NCBI GenBank assembly: GCA_965658965.1
Contig: CBFHVV010000129.1
Span: 1-5,666, forward strand
Direction: 5' to 3'
DNA length: 5,666 nucleotides
Origin: Croceimicrobium sp965658965
GTDB lineage: Bacteria; Bacteroidota; Bacteroidia; Flavobacteriales; Schleiferiaceae
A program made the translations under genes and the position numbers. Under the pieces are notes generated by a model. It saw only the letters and a program-made list of their open reading frames with translations. It made no database searches and was not told the DNA's origin. Positions 1 to 5,443 of this stretch are shown piece after piece (position 1 is the stretch's first letter; every line of letters starts with the position of its first letter).

Positions 1-282
1 CTTACCATAAATCGTGAGGGAAATCAGCTATTTTATATAGGAAATAGTCCTACCGGTTCTATTTTCAGTATGTCTACATTTGATAAAAAAGTAGAGGAGT
101 CGCCAATGATTACAGGCAATTACTATACGCTTACCTTTGACGCTTTAGAATTAGAACTATATGCCACAAGATTGCCAGACGATGTAGAAAACGATGGTGA
201 TTTACAAGTTTATAGTCCTTCAGGAAATTTAAAAACCAGCATAAAAATTGGGGTTAAACCTAAAAATGTCGTTTTTAGATAA
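1..282 (+). CDS. C-terminal end of a YncE/DUF5074-like beta-propeller protein, probably a BtuG-type corrinoid-binding surface protein (5' truncated)
   Basis: The reading frame is open from the first base and ends with TAA at 280-282, giving the last 93 residues of a protein that starts left of the window. The visible part has beta-propeller blade character: 'NREGNQLFYIGN', then 'LELYATRLPDD', then 'GDLQVYSPSGNLKTSIKIG' and the ending 'GVKPKNVVFR'. This short-strand pattern ending in G-x-x-P is what I know from YncE/DUF5074 proteins of Bacteroidota. The characterised relative is BtuG, a surface beta-propeller lipoprotein that passes vitamin B12 to the TonB-dependent receptor BtuB. The signal peptide or lipobox is outside the window. 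It overlaps cobT by 17 bases in another frame, so the two are very likely co-transcribed and perhaps translationally coupled, which supports a corrinoid role. The fold is fairly sure; corrinoid binding is inferred from context. Confidence 0.72.
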   Translation, partial: LTINREGNQLFYIGNSPTGSIFSMSTFDKKVEESPMITGNYYTLTFDALELELYATRLPDDVENDGDLQVYSPSGNLKTSIKIGVKPKNVVFR

Positions 283-1309
283 ATCGCAACTCAACATAAA
301 GGGAATTCAAAATTTACCGAAAAGTAGAAGCTTAAGGGATTGTTTGCTTGTAAAAGGACAGCAAGAAAAGGACTTAGGTCATTTCGAGCCTCTCTTACAG
401 CGCTTAGCACTAATTCACGGAAAATTTCCCCTCCCTCGCCTAAAGCCCAGTGTTCTCACTTTTGTAGCCGATCACGGGGTGTCTAAATCATTAGATACGA
501 CCCATGATGAGTTTAGTGATAGTCATGCCAGTATTCTACATATTTTATCAAAACCCAATTATTACTTTTTACAAGCGCACGAAAAAACACCTTTAAGTCA
601 TCGTATTGTCGATTTGGGCGCTTTCCAGTCAGATGAAAATAATTCGACTTTTTGGATGCATCGCGGGCAGGGTTTTATAAATGCTCGAGTAAATTCTGGT
701 AGTGCCAATTTTGCTGATTATCCCGCAATGACTACCGCAGAATGTGAAGAAGCATTTGCCATAGGACAGAAATTAGTGGAAAGGGAACAATTTGAAGGTG
801 TGAACTTTCTCTTTCTCAATAGTTTTGGTCAGGGCCAAGACTTGTCCTATTTTGCTCTTTTAGCAGCTCTGAAAGATCGATCACTGGCCGATTTGTGGGA
901 AGAAAACTTGCTCCCTCAATTCGAGAGTAATCGGATAGATGATCTTAGTAAATCTTTACGGAGACATCCACTTAGCCATGATCCTTTTACTATTCTTAGT
1001 TTTTATGGTTCTTTTGAAACAGCTGCCCTTTGTGGAGCGATTTTAAAAGGAGCAGAGCAAGGAGTTCCATTAATACTCAGCTCGCCCATGGCAAAAATTG
1101 CCGCATTTTTATGCAGCCGAATAGATTCAAAATGCTTGGACTACTGCATTTTCGCGAACACTGGAATTTTTACGAGCGAAAAGGAACAGTTTGGCTTGAA
1201 GGTGGAAATCCCCAAATTATCTACCGGTCAATATCGATTTACTGAACCTTTCTATTTGGCAGGTGAATTACAAGTATTTCAATCCCTTTTGGATGAATTA
1301 AATTACTAG
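266..1309 (+). CDS. cobT: Divergent CobT homologue (nicotinate-nucleotide--dimethylbenzimidazole phosphoribosyltransferase)
   Basis: CobT moves phosphoribose from nicotinate mononucleotide to a lower-ligand base such as dimethylbenzimidazole, forming alpha-ribazole phosphate for the nucleotide loop of cobamides; it acts in the cytoplasm. This 347-residue protein has the usual length (about 340-355). Recognisable blocks are 'LTFVADHGV' (64-72), 'RIVDLGAF' (113-120), 'SGSANFADYPAMT' (144-156), and 'DPFTILSFYGSFETAALCGA' (239-258) followed by 'VPLIL' (267-271). Several hallmarks are altered. The KPxGSLGxLE loop is 'KGQQEKDLGHFE' (30-41), GEMGIGN is 'NSFGQGQ' (185-191), the segment after VPLIL lacks the usual DGF, and RLGEGTGA reads 'RFTEPFYLA' (324-332). 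The last still offers Glu327 at the position of the general base (Glu317 in Salmonella CobT). I chose ATG 266; an in-frame TTG at 248 is possible but poorer. It is probably the last gene of a B12 operon behind the beta-propeller gene. Family membership is firm; activity and base specificity are uncertain. Confidence 0.85.
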   Translation: MSFLDKSQLNIKGIQNLPKSRSLRDCLLVKGQQEKDLGHFEPLLQRLALIHGKFPLPRLKPSVLTFVADHGVSKSLDTTHDEFSDSHASILHILSKPNYYFLQAHEKTPLSHRIVDLGAFQSDENNSTFWMHRGQGFINARVNSGSANFADYPAMTTAECEEAFAIGQKLVEREQFEGVNFLFLNSFGQGQDLSYFALLAALKDRSLADLWEENLLPQFESNRIDDLSKSLRRHPLSHDPFTILSFYGSFETAALCGAILKGAEQGVPLILSSPMAKIAAFLCSRIDSKCLDYCIFANTGIFTSEKEQFGLKVEIPKLSTGQYRFTEPFYLAGELQVFQSLLDELNY

Positions 1310-1369
1310 GAGTAAATAGAATCCTAGCACTGCGTGATAATCTAAGTTTTTGCTTGTAATAAAAACGGA

Positions 1370-1924
1370 CTAATTAGACTCTAAGCGAAAAACTTCTTTC
1401 TTACTAAAGTACCAGTAGGCACCGAAAACTCCGTAACCATAAATTAGGCTTGCAATGCTACCATTAATAAGAAATGGCAGACCTGCGATGTAAGAATTTA
1501 TTAAGCCAAAGAAATTTTGAGAATACATAGGATTTCCCAGCCACGCCCCGAAATTGGTTACTAAGTAGAATAAAATTGAAGAGGATAATGCGGCAAAAGC
1601 TATATTTTGAGGCTTCTTTTTAGATATGGAGGCAAAACTTCCTACTAATACGGCCAAGATAACTCCCAAATACATGAAATAAAACCCATCCGTAAAGATC
1701 TTAAAACTAGAATAGAAAGATGCGTAAATAATATTATTGATAATTAGGTCGCTTAAAAACAAGGATACTAGTGGGATTATAAAGGCCAAAGACTTTCTCT
1801 TGTAAATGGCTCCTGTAAACAAAGCAGCTGCTCCCAAAGCGGTGAAATTAGGCCAGTGGGGAAGAAGGCGAGTGCTAATGGCTAAGACAATTAAGGCTAA
1901 AGCTAGAGCGATTTCTTTTTTCAT
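1370..1924 (-). CDS. DUF6580-like six-helix membrane protein, possibly an ECF-transporter substrate (S) subunit
   Basis: This 184-residue hydrophobic protein has about six membrane segments, near residues 3-21, 28-40, 46-66, 82-102, 107-129 and 140-172. A charged loop 'YKRK' (41-44) and another 'SKKKPQ' (101-106) suggest cytoplasmic sides. The N-terminal pattern 'RLLPHWPNFTALGAAALF' (19-36) is what I recall from the DUF6580 family common in Bacteroidota. Size and topology resemble S subunits of energy-coupling-factor vitamin transporters, and the first helix holds small-residue AxxxA spacing ('ALALA', 6-10) like that used by S subunits to dock on EcfT. That resemblance is inference; no EcfA or EcfT gene is in the window. 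ATG 1924 is chosen over TTG 1945 because a -7 promoter box covers the TTG. The gene converges on cobT with 60 bases between stops, so a corrinoid or lower-ligand substrate is possible but unproven. Confidence 0.7.
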   Translation of the reverse strand: MKKEIALALALIVLAISTRLLPHWPNFTALGAAALFTGAIYKRKSLAFIIPLVSLFLSDLIINNIIYASFYSSFKIFTDGFYFMYLGVILAVLVGSFASISKKKPQNIAFAALSSSILFYLVTNFGAWLGNPMYSQNFFGLINSYIAGLPFLINGSIASLIYGYGVFGAYWYFSKKEVFRLESN

Positions 1925-1942
1925 ATCTGTTTTGTAATGGCG

Positions 1943-1950
1943 CAAAGTTA
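1943..1950 (-). promoter_or_regulatory. Putative -7 box of the DUF6580-like gene promoter
   Basis: On the minus strand this reads TAACTTTG, an exact match to the Bacteroidota primary sigma factor box TAnnTTTG. It lies 18 bases upstream of the ATG at 1924, which predicts a very short leader. A T-rich stretch about 18 bases further upstream (around 1969-1973, minus strand TTTTT) could serve as the -33 element. A short inverted repeat, TTAACC at 1948-1953 and GGTTAA at 1961-1966, overlaps the upstream edge of the box and could be an operator. Confidence 0.5.
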
Positions 1951-2206
1951 ACCATTGGTGGGTTAAATAAAAATCTTAAACCTATTAATATTAACAGCAA
2001 ATTGTTGGTTGAATTTTCTTGATTTAATCAGCAGAAGTTCAGGTTTAGTAGGCTCAAGCCTTTCTGTTTCTCACTAATTACTTCAGTCATTTCTAACAAA
2101 GCCTTTTAAGGAATTTGCAGCCTTCGCTAAACCTACTAACGCTTAATCTATAGGAATGAAAAATGAGTAGAAGCAAAGGGATCAAGAAATGATTGGTTAA
2201 AGACTA
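1951..2206. other. Noncoding stretch between the DUF6580-like gene and the regulator gene
   Basis: I see no convincing gene here on either strand: open frames are short and have no recognisable protein. Left of this stretch is the promoter of the DUF6580-like gene and right of it the 3' hairpin of the regulator gene. The middle contains a pair of arms about 80 bases apart, AGGTTTAGTAGG at 2041-2052 and CTAAACCTACTAA at 2127-2139. They can pair in two alternative 8-base registers (2041-2048 with 2127-2134, or 2045-2052 with 2132-2139). Small palindromes lie between them: AGGCT/AGCCT at 2050-2061 and CCTT/AAGG at 2102-2111. They could be remnants of a small repeat or a structured transcript, but nothing decides this. 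Confidence 0.4.
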
Positions 2207-2224
2207 TTTGACTTTTAAGTCAAA
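2207..2224 (-). terminator. Possible terminator hairpin after the XRE regulator gene
   Basis: A perfect 8-base inverted repeat, TTTGACTT and AAGTCAAA separated by two bases, begins 5 bases after the regulator's stop codon (2230-2232). A second pair, GATTG at 2191-2195 and CAATC at 2225-2229, could form an outer stem. The position suits a 3' end structure. The stem is AT-rich and lacks a clean T-run on the minus strand (TAGTCTTTAACC follows), so intrinsic termination is uncertain; a protein-binding palindrome is the alternative. Confidence 0.35.
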
Positions 2225-2229
2225 CAATC

Positions 2230-2706
2230 TTAGGGCTGATACTCTTCCATGCTCTTATCTGAATAGAATATAATGACCCGCTCAATAGTACGTCCATTCT
2301 TCCGATTAACATTTGTATATACATTTGTTAACTCTTCACTTTCCTGTTGATTAGCTTGTTTTGCCTCTTTGTTTATTTCAGGTTCAGGGCTTTCAATCTG
2401 CTTTTTAGGCACTGGTGCACCAGTAGGAGCAGCAACTTTTCTAATTCCTTCATCATAAGGGCTTAATTGCCTCTTTGTCGTTTCTGCTTCTTTAATTAAA
2501 CTCCCATCTCCATTTAGTAAGTAGGTCAAGTTAACATTTGTATATACATTTGTAATTTGCTGCACAATATGAAGAGATGCTTTATTCCTCCCACTTAGTA
2601 TGTGACTGATAATCGCGGGTGCTACGTCTATTGATTCAGCAAAATCTTTATTGCTTAAGCCAGTAAAATCAATAATCTCGCGAATTCTTTCGGCAATTGG
2701 ATCCAT
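2230..2706 (-). CDS. XRE-type helix-turn-helix transcriptional regulator with duplicated TNVYTNVN octapeptide
   Basis: This 158-residue protein is a small DNA-binding regulator. Residues 1-70 form an XRE/Cro-CI-type domain: 'IAERIREIIDFTGLSNKDFAESI' leads into the helix-turn-helix (about 17-40, 'APAIISHILSGRNKAS'), ending with 'LTYLLNGDGSL' (60-70), the usual close of this family in Bacteroidota. Residues 75-126 are a polar linker rich in E, K, Q and P, probably disordered. The tail 'RTIERVIIFYSDKSMEEYQP' (139-158) resembles the conserved C-terminus of many Bacteroidota XRE proteins. 'TNVYTNVN' occurs at 52-59, where the family usually has a variable segment, and again at 127-134 in the linker, with nearly identical DNA. 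The ATG at 2706 fits the domain start and follows a T-run and a perfect 13-base inverted repeat, suggesting autoregulation. Target genes are unknown; it may be a host or prophage-derived regulator, though no phage genes are nearby. Confidence 0.85.
   Translation of the reverse strand: MDPIAERIREIIDFTGLSNKDFAESIDVAPAIISHILSGRNKASLHIVQQITNVYTNVNLTYLLNGDGSLIKEAETTKRQLSPYDEGIRKVAAPTGAPVPKKQIESPEPEINKEAKQANQQESEELTNVYTNVNRKNGRTIERVIIFYSDKSMEEYQP
2305..2328 (-). repeat. Intragenic repeat copy A (linker of the XRE gene)
   Basis: These 24 bases encode TNVYTNVN (residues 127-134) and match copy B (2530-2553) at 23 positions; the one difference is the third base of the last Asn codon (AAT against AAC). 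The unit itself contains ACAAATGT twice, 12 bases apart. With its right flank, 2306-2331 is a near-palindrome: outer TTAACA/TGTTAA and central TGTATATACA are self-complementary, broken only by two TT steps. Confidence 0.9.
2530..2553 (-). repeat. Intragenic repeat copy B (HTH domain edge of the XRE gene)
   Basis: These 24 bases encode TNVYTNVN (residues 52-59) at the end of the helix-turn-helix domain and repeat copy A exactly over 2531-2553. The copies are 225 bases (75 codons) apart and in the same frame. Because this copy sits where family members have sequence of equal length, it is more likely the original and the linker copy the derived one. Confidence 0.9.
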
Positions 2707-2744
2707 AAAAAAAGGGTTTGTTATACAAAAGTAACAAACCCTTT
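2707..2744 (-). terminator. Same inverted repeat read as an intrinsic terminator for the phoD-like transcript
   Basis: Read leftward from the phoD-like gene, the 13-base stem is followed directly by a run of seven Ts (2713-2707; three belong to the stem), the classic form of a Rho-independent terminator. It lies about 105 bases after the phoD-like stop. It would then separate phoD from the regulator, while the regulator's own short transcript would start within the left arm and escape the hairpin. Terminator and operator roles are not exclusive. Confidence 0.45.
2711..2744 (-). promoter_or_regulatory. Perfect 13-base inverted repeat enclosing the XRE gene promoter (likely autoregulatory operator)
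   Basis: The arms AAAGGGTTTGTTA (2711-2723) and TAACAAACCCTTT (2732-2744) are perfectly complementary and flank an 8-base spacer. On the minus strand 2726-2733 reads TACTTTTG, a match to the TAnnTTTG -7 box, so the box lies mainly in the spacer and runs two bases into one arm. A T-rich -33-like stretch lies about 20 bases upstream (2754-2757). The regulator's ATG begins 5 bases beyond the left arm. A dimer bound to the two half-sites would cover the polymerase site, which is the usual layout for autorepression by XRE proteins. Confidence 0.6.
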
Positions 2745-2848
2745 AGAAATGTGAAAACTATGTTTTAAACTTAACTATATCTTTACTTCACTGAGTAGGT
2801 ATTAAGTGCCTGAGGAATAATTAATTAAAATTAAATATTTATAATTGT

Positions 2849-4159
2849 TTATTCAAGAATCTTGTAGCTTTTTAGTAGTTTACCAGTATTTGAGTAAAAG
2901 CTAAAATTGAGAACACGCTCTTTTCGAGGTCCGGAAATGGTAGCAATAGCAAAATTTCGCTCTTGGATTAGACTGCCTTCAACTTGCCATTCATTTTGCT
3001 CTTTTACATTAGTATTGGCAGAGCTGGTTAAAGGTGAAATGGTGAAGTCGTAAATGGTATTGCCATTACTTAGAGGCATACGTGAATATTCACTGTGGTG
3101 ACGATCACCAGTAAGAAAAACCACATTTTTTATATTCTCTTCTTCAATGCGTTTAATAATATAAGCTCTTTCGGCGGCATAATTACTGTGGTTTTCATAA
3201 ACCTTAGCGGTATTTAAAAATTGTCCCCCGCTTAAAACGAATTTAAAGGGGGCACGGCTTTGTTTTAGTAAATCTATCATGCGATCTGCTTGTTTTCTGC
3301 CGAAGATTTGGCCTTCACCTTGGCTATTTACTTCACTGCGGTAAAAACGGTTATCCATCATTATAAAATCACAATCTCGGTAGTTAAAAGCGCTAAAGGT
3401 GCTCGGCATATCACGGTAGCCGAAGCTGGGGTTAGGCCAAAAGAGTTTAAATACTTCTAAAGCTAAATCACGGTGAATCCAAGAGCCACTGGCATCATTA
3501 GGCCCAAAGTCGTGATCGTCCCAAATGGCATAGTTATTAGCCCCAGCCATTAAGGATTGTAGTTCTGGAATAGCGCGACTGTGCGTGTACCGTTTTAGGT
3601 AACCGGTGCGTGTAAAATAGTCTGCTTCGCGCAGATATGTATTGTCACCCAGCCAGAGTAGGGCATCTGGCTTCATTTTTTCAATAACTGCGAAAATGCC
3701 GTATTCTCCACCGTAAGGTCTGCCGGGGCGGTCATATTCGCTTTCATTCACATAAATACAACTGCCCGTAGCGAAGCTAAAACTAGGCGGCTCAGTGCGA
3801 TAATCCCATAAAGGTTCGGTTTCAAATTCTAATGGGAAATCAAAATTCTGTTTTTGGTCATTTACATAGATATCATAACTGTACTTTCTGCCCGGTTCTA
3901 CTTGATTAAAGCGTAGTTTAAGAGTGTTGGCTACTGAAGGCGAGGTGCTAACCGTTTCACTGCGGAATTCTTCTTTCTCCTTAGTACTTAGATCGTCATA
4001 AATGGCATAAGCGGAGCCACTTTCCGAAAGCTGAAGCCAGATCAAGGCTTCGCGCATTTCGGCATAGCCTAAAACGGGTCCATTAACAACCTTAATGTCT
4101 TGTGATATAAGGTTTAAACTTATGGCACTTAAAGTAAAAAGTAATGCAATCTTATTCAT
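2849..4159 (-). CDS. Exported PhoD-like metallophosphatase (alkaline phosphatase D family)
   Basis: PhoD-type enzymes hydrolyse phosphomonoesters or phosphodiesters outside the cytoplasm using a metal centre. The 436-residue protein starts with a Sec-type signal peptide (MNKIALLFTLSAISLNLISQ, 1-20), then a beta-rich N-terminal domain (about 22-120, including 'LRFNQVEPGRKYSYDIYV'). The catalytic domain shows, in order, 'ATGSC' (130-134), 'LWLGDNTY' (168-175), 'AIWDDHDFGPND' (211-222), 'MMDNRFY' (267-273) and 'FLTGDRHHSE' (348-357). These are the PhoD metal-binding motifs, with GDNTY and WDDHD as variants of GDxIY and WDDHE. Unlike Bacillus PhoD there is no twin-arginine signal, and the protein is shorter. 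ATG 4159 is preferred to TTG 4162. It diverges from the peptidase gene across a 123-base gap. No phosphate-regulatory site was recognised, so a phosphate-starvation role is inferred only from family; the real substrate could be a phosphodiester, nucleotide or lipid. Confidence 0.88.
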   Translation of the reverse strand: MNKIALLFTLSAISLNLISQDIKVVNGPVLGYAEMREALIWLQLSESGSAYAIYDDLSTKEKEEFRSETVSTSPSVANTLKLRFNQVEPGRKYSYDIYVNDQKQNFDFPLEFETEPLWDYRTEPPSFSFATGSCIYVNESEYDRPGRPYGGEYGIFAVIEKMKPDALLWLGDNTYLREADYFTRTGYLKRYTHSRAIPELQSLMAGANNYAIWDDHDFGPNDASGSWIHRDLALEVFKLFWPNPSFGYRDMPSTFSAFNYRDCDFIMMDNRFYRSEVNSQGEGQIFGRKQADRMIDLLKQSRAPFKFVLSGGQFLNTAKVYENHSNYAAERAYIIKRIEEENIKNVVFLTGDRHHSEYSRMPLSNGNTIYDFTISPLTSSANTNVKEQNEWQVEGSLIQERNFAIATISGPRKERVLNFSFYSNTGKLLKSYKILE

Positions 4160-4220
4160 CAATAATTTATTTAAAAGGCCGAAGTTAAGCCTAAAAAGCC
4201 GCTTTCCTTATTCCTTAACT

Positions 4221-4253
4221 TAAACTTAATAGCGTTATTTGTAAGGCATTCAA
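4221..4253 (-). promoter_or_regulatory. Weak candidate promoter for the phoD-like gene
   Basis: On the minus strand 4221-4228 reads TAAGTTTA, one base off TAnnTTTG. A TTG at 4251-4253 lies 22 bases upstream, near the spacing expected for a -33 element. It would give a leader of roughly 55 bases. I could not find an equally good box for the divergent peptidase gene on the plus strand. Confidence 0.25.
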
Positions 4254-4282
4254 GTGATGAGCATTTTTAATAGATAAAGGCT

Positions 4283-5443
4283 ATGCTAGCAGAACTACAA
4301 AATCAATCCTGGCAACAAAATATAGAAGGTCCTTGGTTAAGTCCAGAAGACTTAGAGCCCTACTTTAAAAAGTGGTCTAATTATGAGGATTTTAAACTTA
4401 CCGAGTTTGGTAAAAGTGAGGAAGGAAGACCTTTACGCTTCCTGCAGTGGGGTAGAGGTTCTATCAAAGTAGTTCTTTGGTCGCAAATGCACGGGAATGA
4501 AGCTACTGCTACTTTAGCTTTAGTAGATATTATTGACTTTTTCCACCAGCTACAGGCAGTTTCTAGCGTGAATGATCTTTACGAGAGTTTAACCATCTCC
4601 TTTATTCCCATGTTAAACCCCGATGGTGCGAAATTATTTACCCGACGTAATGCCAAATTGGTTGATATGAACCGCGATGCGGTAAAGCAGCAATCGGCAG
4701 AAATGCGCGCTTTTTTCTCTTTACTTGCTAAGCTGAAACCAGATTGGGCCTTTAATCTCCACGATCAGCGCAGTATTTTTTCGGTAGGCAATAAGCCCAA
4801 TTGTGCTACTCTAAGTTATTTAGCCGCATCGCCAGACTACAATCGCTCTAAAAGTGATGCAAGAATTAAGGCCATGCGTCTAATTGCGGCAATGCACCAT
4901 AGTACTGAAGGAATTTTAAAAGACCATTTCGGAAAGTATAGCGATGAATTTTATCCAAGAGCCGTAGGCGATAATCTAATGGCGGCGGGTATTCCCTGTG
5001 TTTTACTTGAGGCTGGTGCCCATCCCGAAGATCCAACGCGCAACAAAGCGCGGCAATTGATAATGCATAACCTATTGCATGCTTTTAACTTTATTGCAAG
5101 GGGCACATGGACGCCTTATCGGGTGGAGGATTATGAGACGATTCCAGAGAACGAACAAAGCTTACGGGACCTGCTTTTGCGAGAAGTTAAATATGCTGGG
5201 CAAGTTTGTGATATCACTCTACAGCTAAAGCAAGAAGTGATTAAGGGGGAGTTTCAGAGCTATTATATTCTAGATGATTTAGGGGACTTAACTCATCTTC
5301 ATGGGATTTTGGAATATCGCGAGGGATCGATTGAGCTTTTGGGGCTTTTAAGCTTGCAAGATCCGGTAAACTTCATATATTCTAATGAATCTCTAAAAAT
5401 AGTATTCGAAGATGGACGTATATCGCAGTGTAAACCCCTATAA
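4283..5443 (+). CDS. Cytoplasmic M14-family zinc carboxypeptidase
   Basis: M14 peptidases remove C-terminal residues from peptides using one zinc ion. In this 386-residue protein the HxxE zinc motif is 'MHGNEA' (H70, E73), the third zinc ligand is most likely H160 in 'FNLHDQ', and 'LNPDG' (111-115), 'RRN' (121-123) and 'MNRD' (129-132) are substrate-site signatures of the family. E243 in 'CVLLEAGAHPED' is the likely catalytic glutamate. A domain of about 100 residues (280-386) follows the peptidase fold and has no function I recognise. There is no signal peptide or lipobox, so it should be cytoplasmic, perhaps trimming peptides or recycled muropeptides, as inferred from cytosolic members such as MpaA. 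The start ATG is preceded by AAAGG two bases away, a weak ribosome-binding site at too short a spacing. The following dehydrogenase gene overlaps its 3' end by 32 bases, implying one operon. Confidence 0.85.
   Translation: MLAELQNQSWQQNIEGPWLSPEDLEPYFKKWSNYEDFKLTEFGKSEEGRPLRFLQWGRGSIKVVLWSQMHGNEATATLALVDIIDFFHQLQAVSSVNDLYESLTISFIPMLNPDGAKLFTRRNAKLVDMNRDAVKQQSAEMRAFFSLLAKLKPDWAFNLHDQRSIFSVGNKPNCATLSYLAASPDYNRSKSDARIKAMRLIAAMHHSTEGILKDHFGKYSDEFYPRAVGDNLMAAGIPCVLLEAGAHPEDPTRNKARQLIMHNLLHAFNFIARGTWTPYRVEDYETIPENEQSLRDLLLREVKYAGQVCDITLQLKQEVIKGEFQSYYILDDLGDLTHLHGILEYREGSIELLGLLSLQDPVNFIYSNESLKIVFEDGRISQCKPL

Noticed and set aside
248..265. Upstream TTG start adding six residues to CobT
   Set aside because: ATG 266 gives a normal family length; the TTG has no ribosome-binding site and would lengthen the overlap with the preceding gene.
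1030..1245. 71-residue open frame on the plus strand inside cobT
   Set aside because: It lies wholly in another frame of a well-supported gene and has no recognisable protein features.
1346..1366. GTTTTT/AAAAAC stem between cobT and the DUF6580-like gene as a bidirectional terminator
   Set aside because: The 6-base stem is almost pure A/T, has a 9-base loop and is not followed by a T-run on either strand.
1310..1369. Cobalamin riboswitch near cobT
   Set aside because: The short gap holds no B12-box-like conserved sequence; a riboswitch controlling this operon would be expected upstream of the window.
1925..1945. Upstream TTG start for the DUF6580-like protein
   Set aside because: The TTG lies in the predicted -7 promoter box (1943-1950), so it would be upstream of the transcript start.
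2230..2706. Regulator as part of a prophage or toxin-antitoxin module
   Set aside because: No phage structural genes, integrase, attachment repeats or partner toxin are visible around it; its neighbours are housekeeping-type genes.
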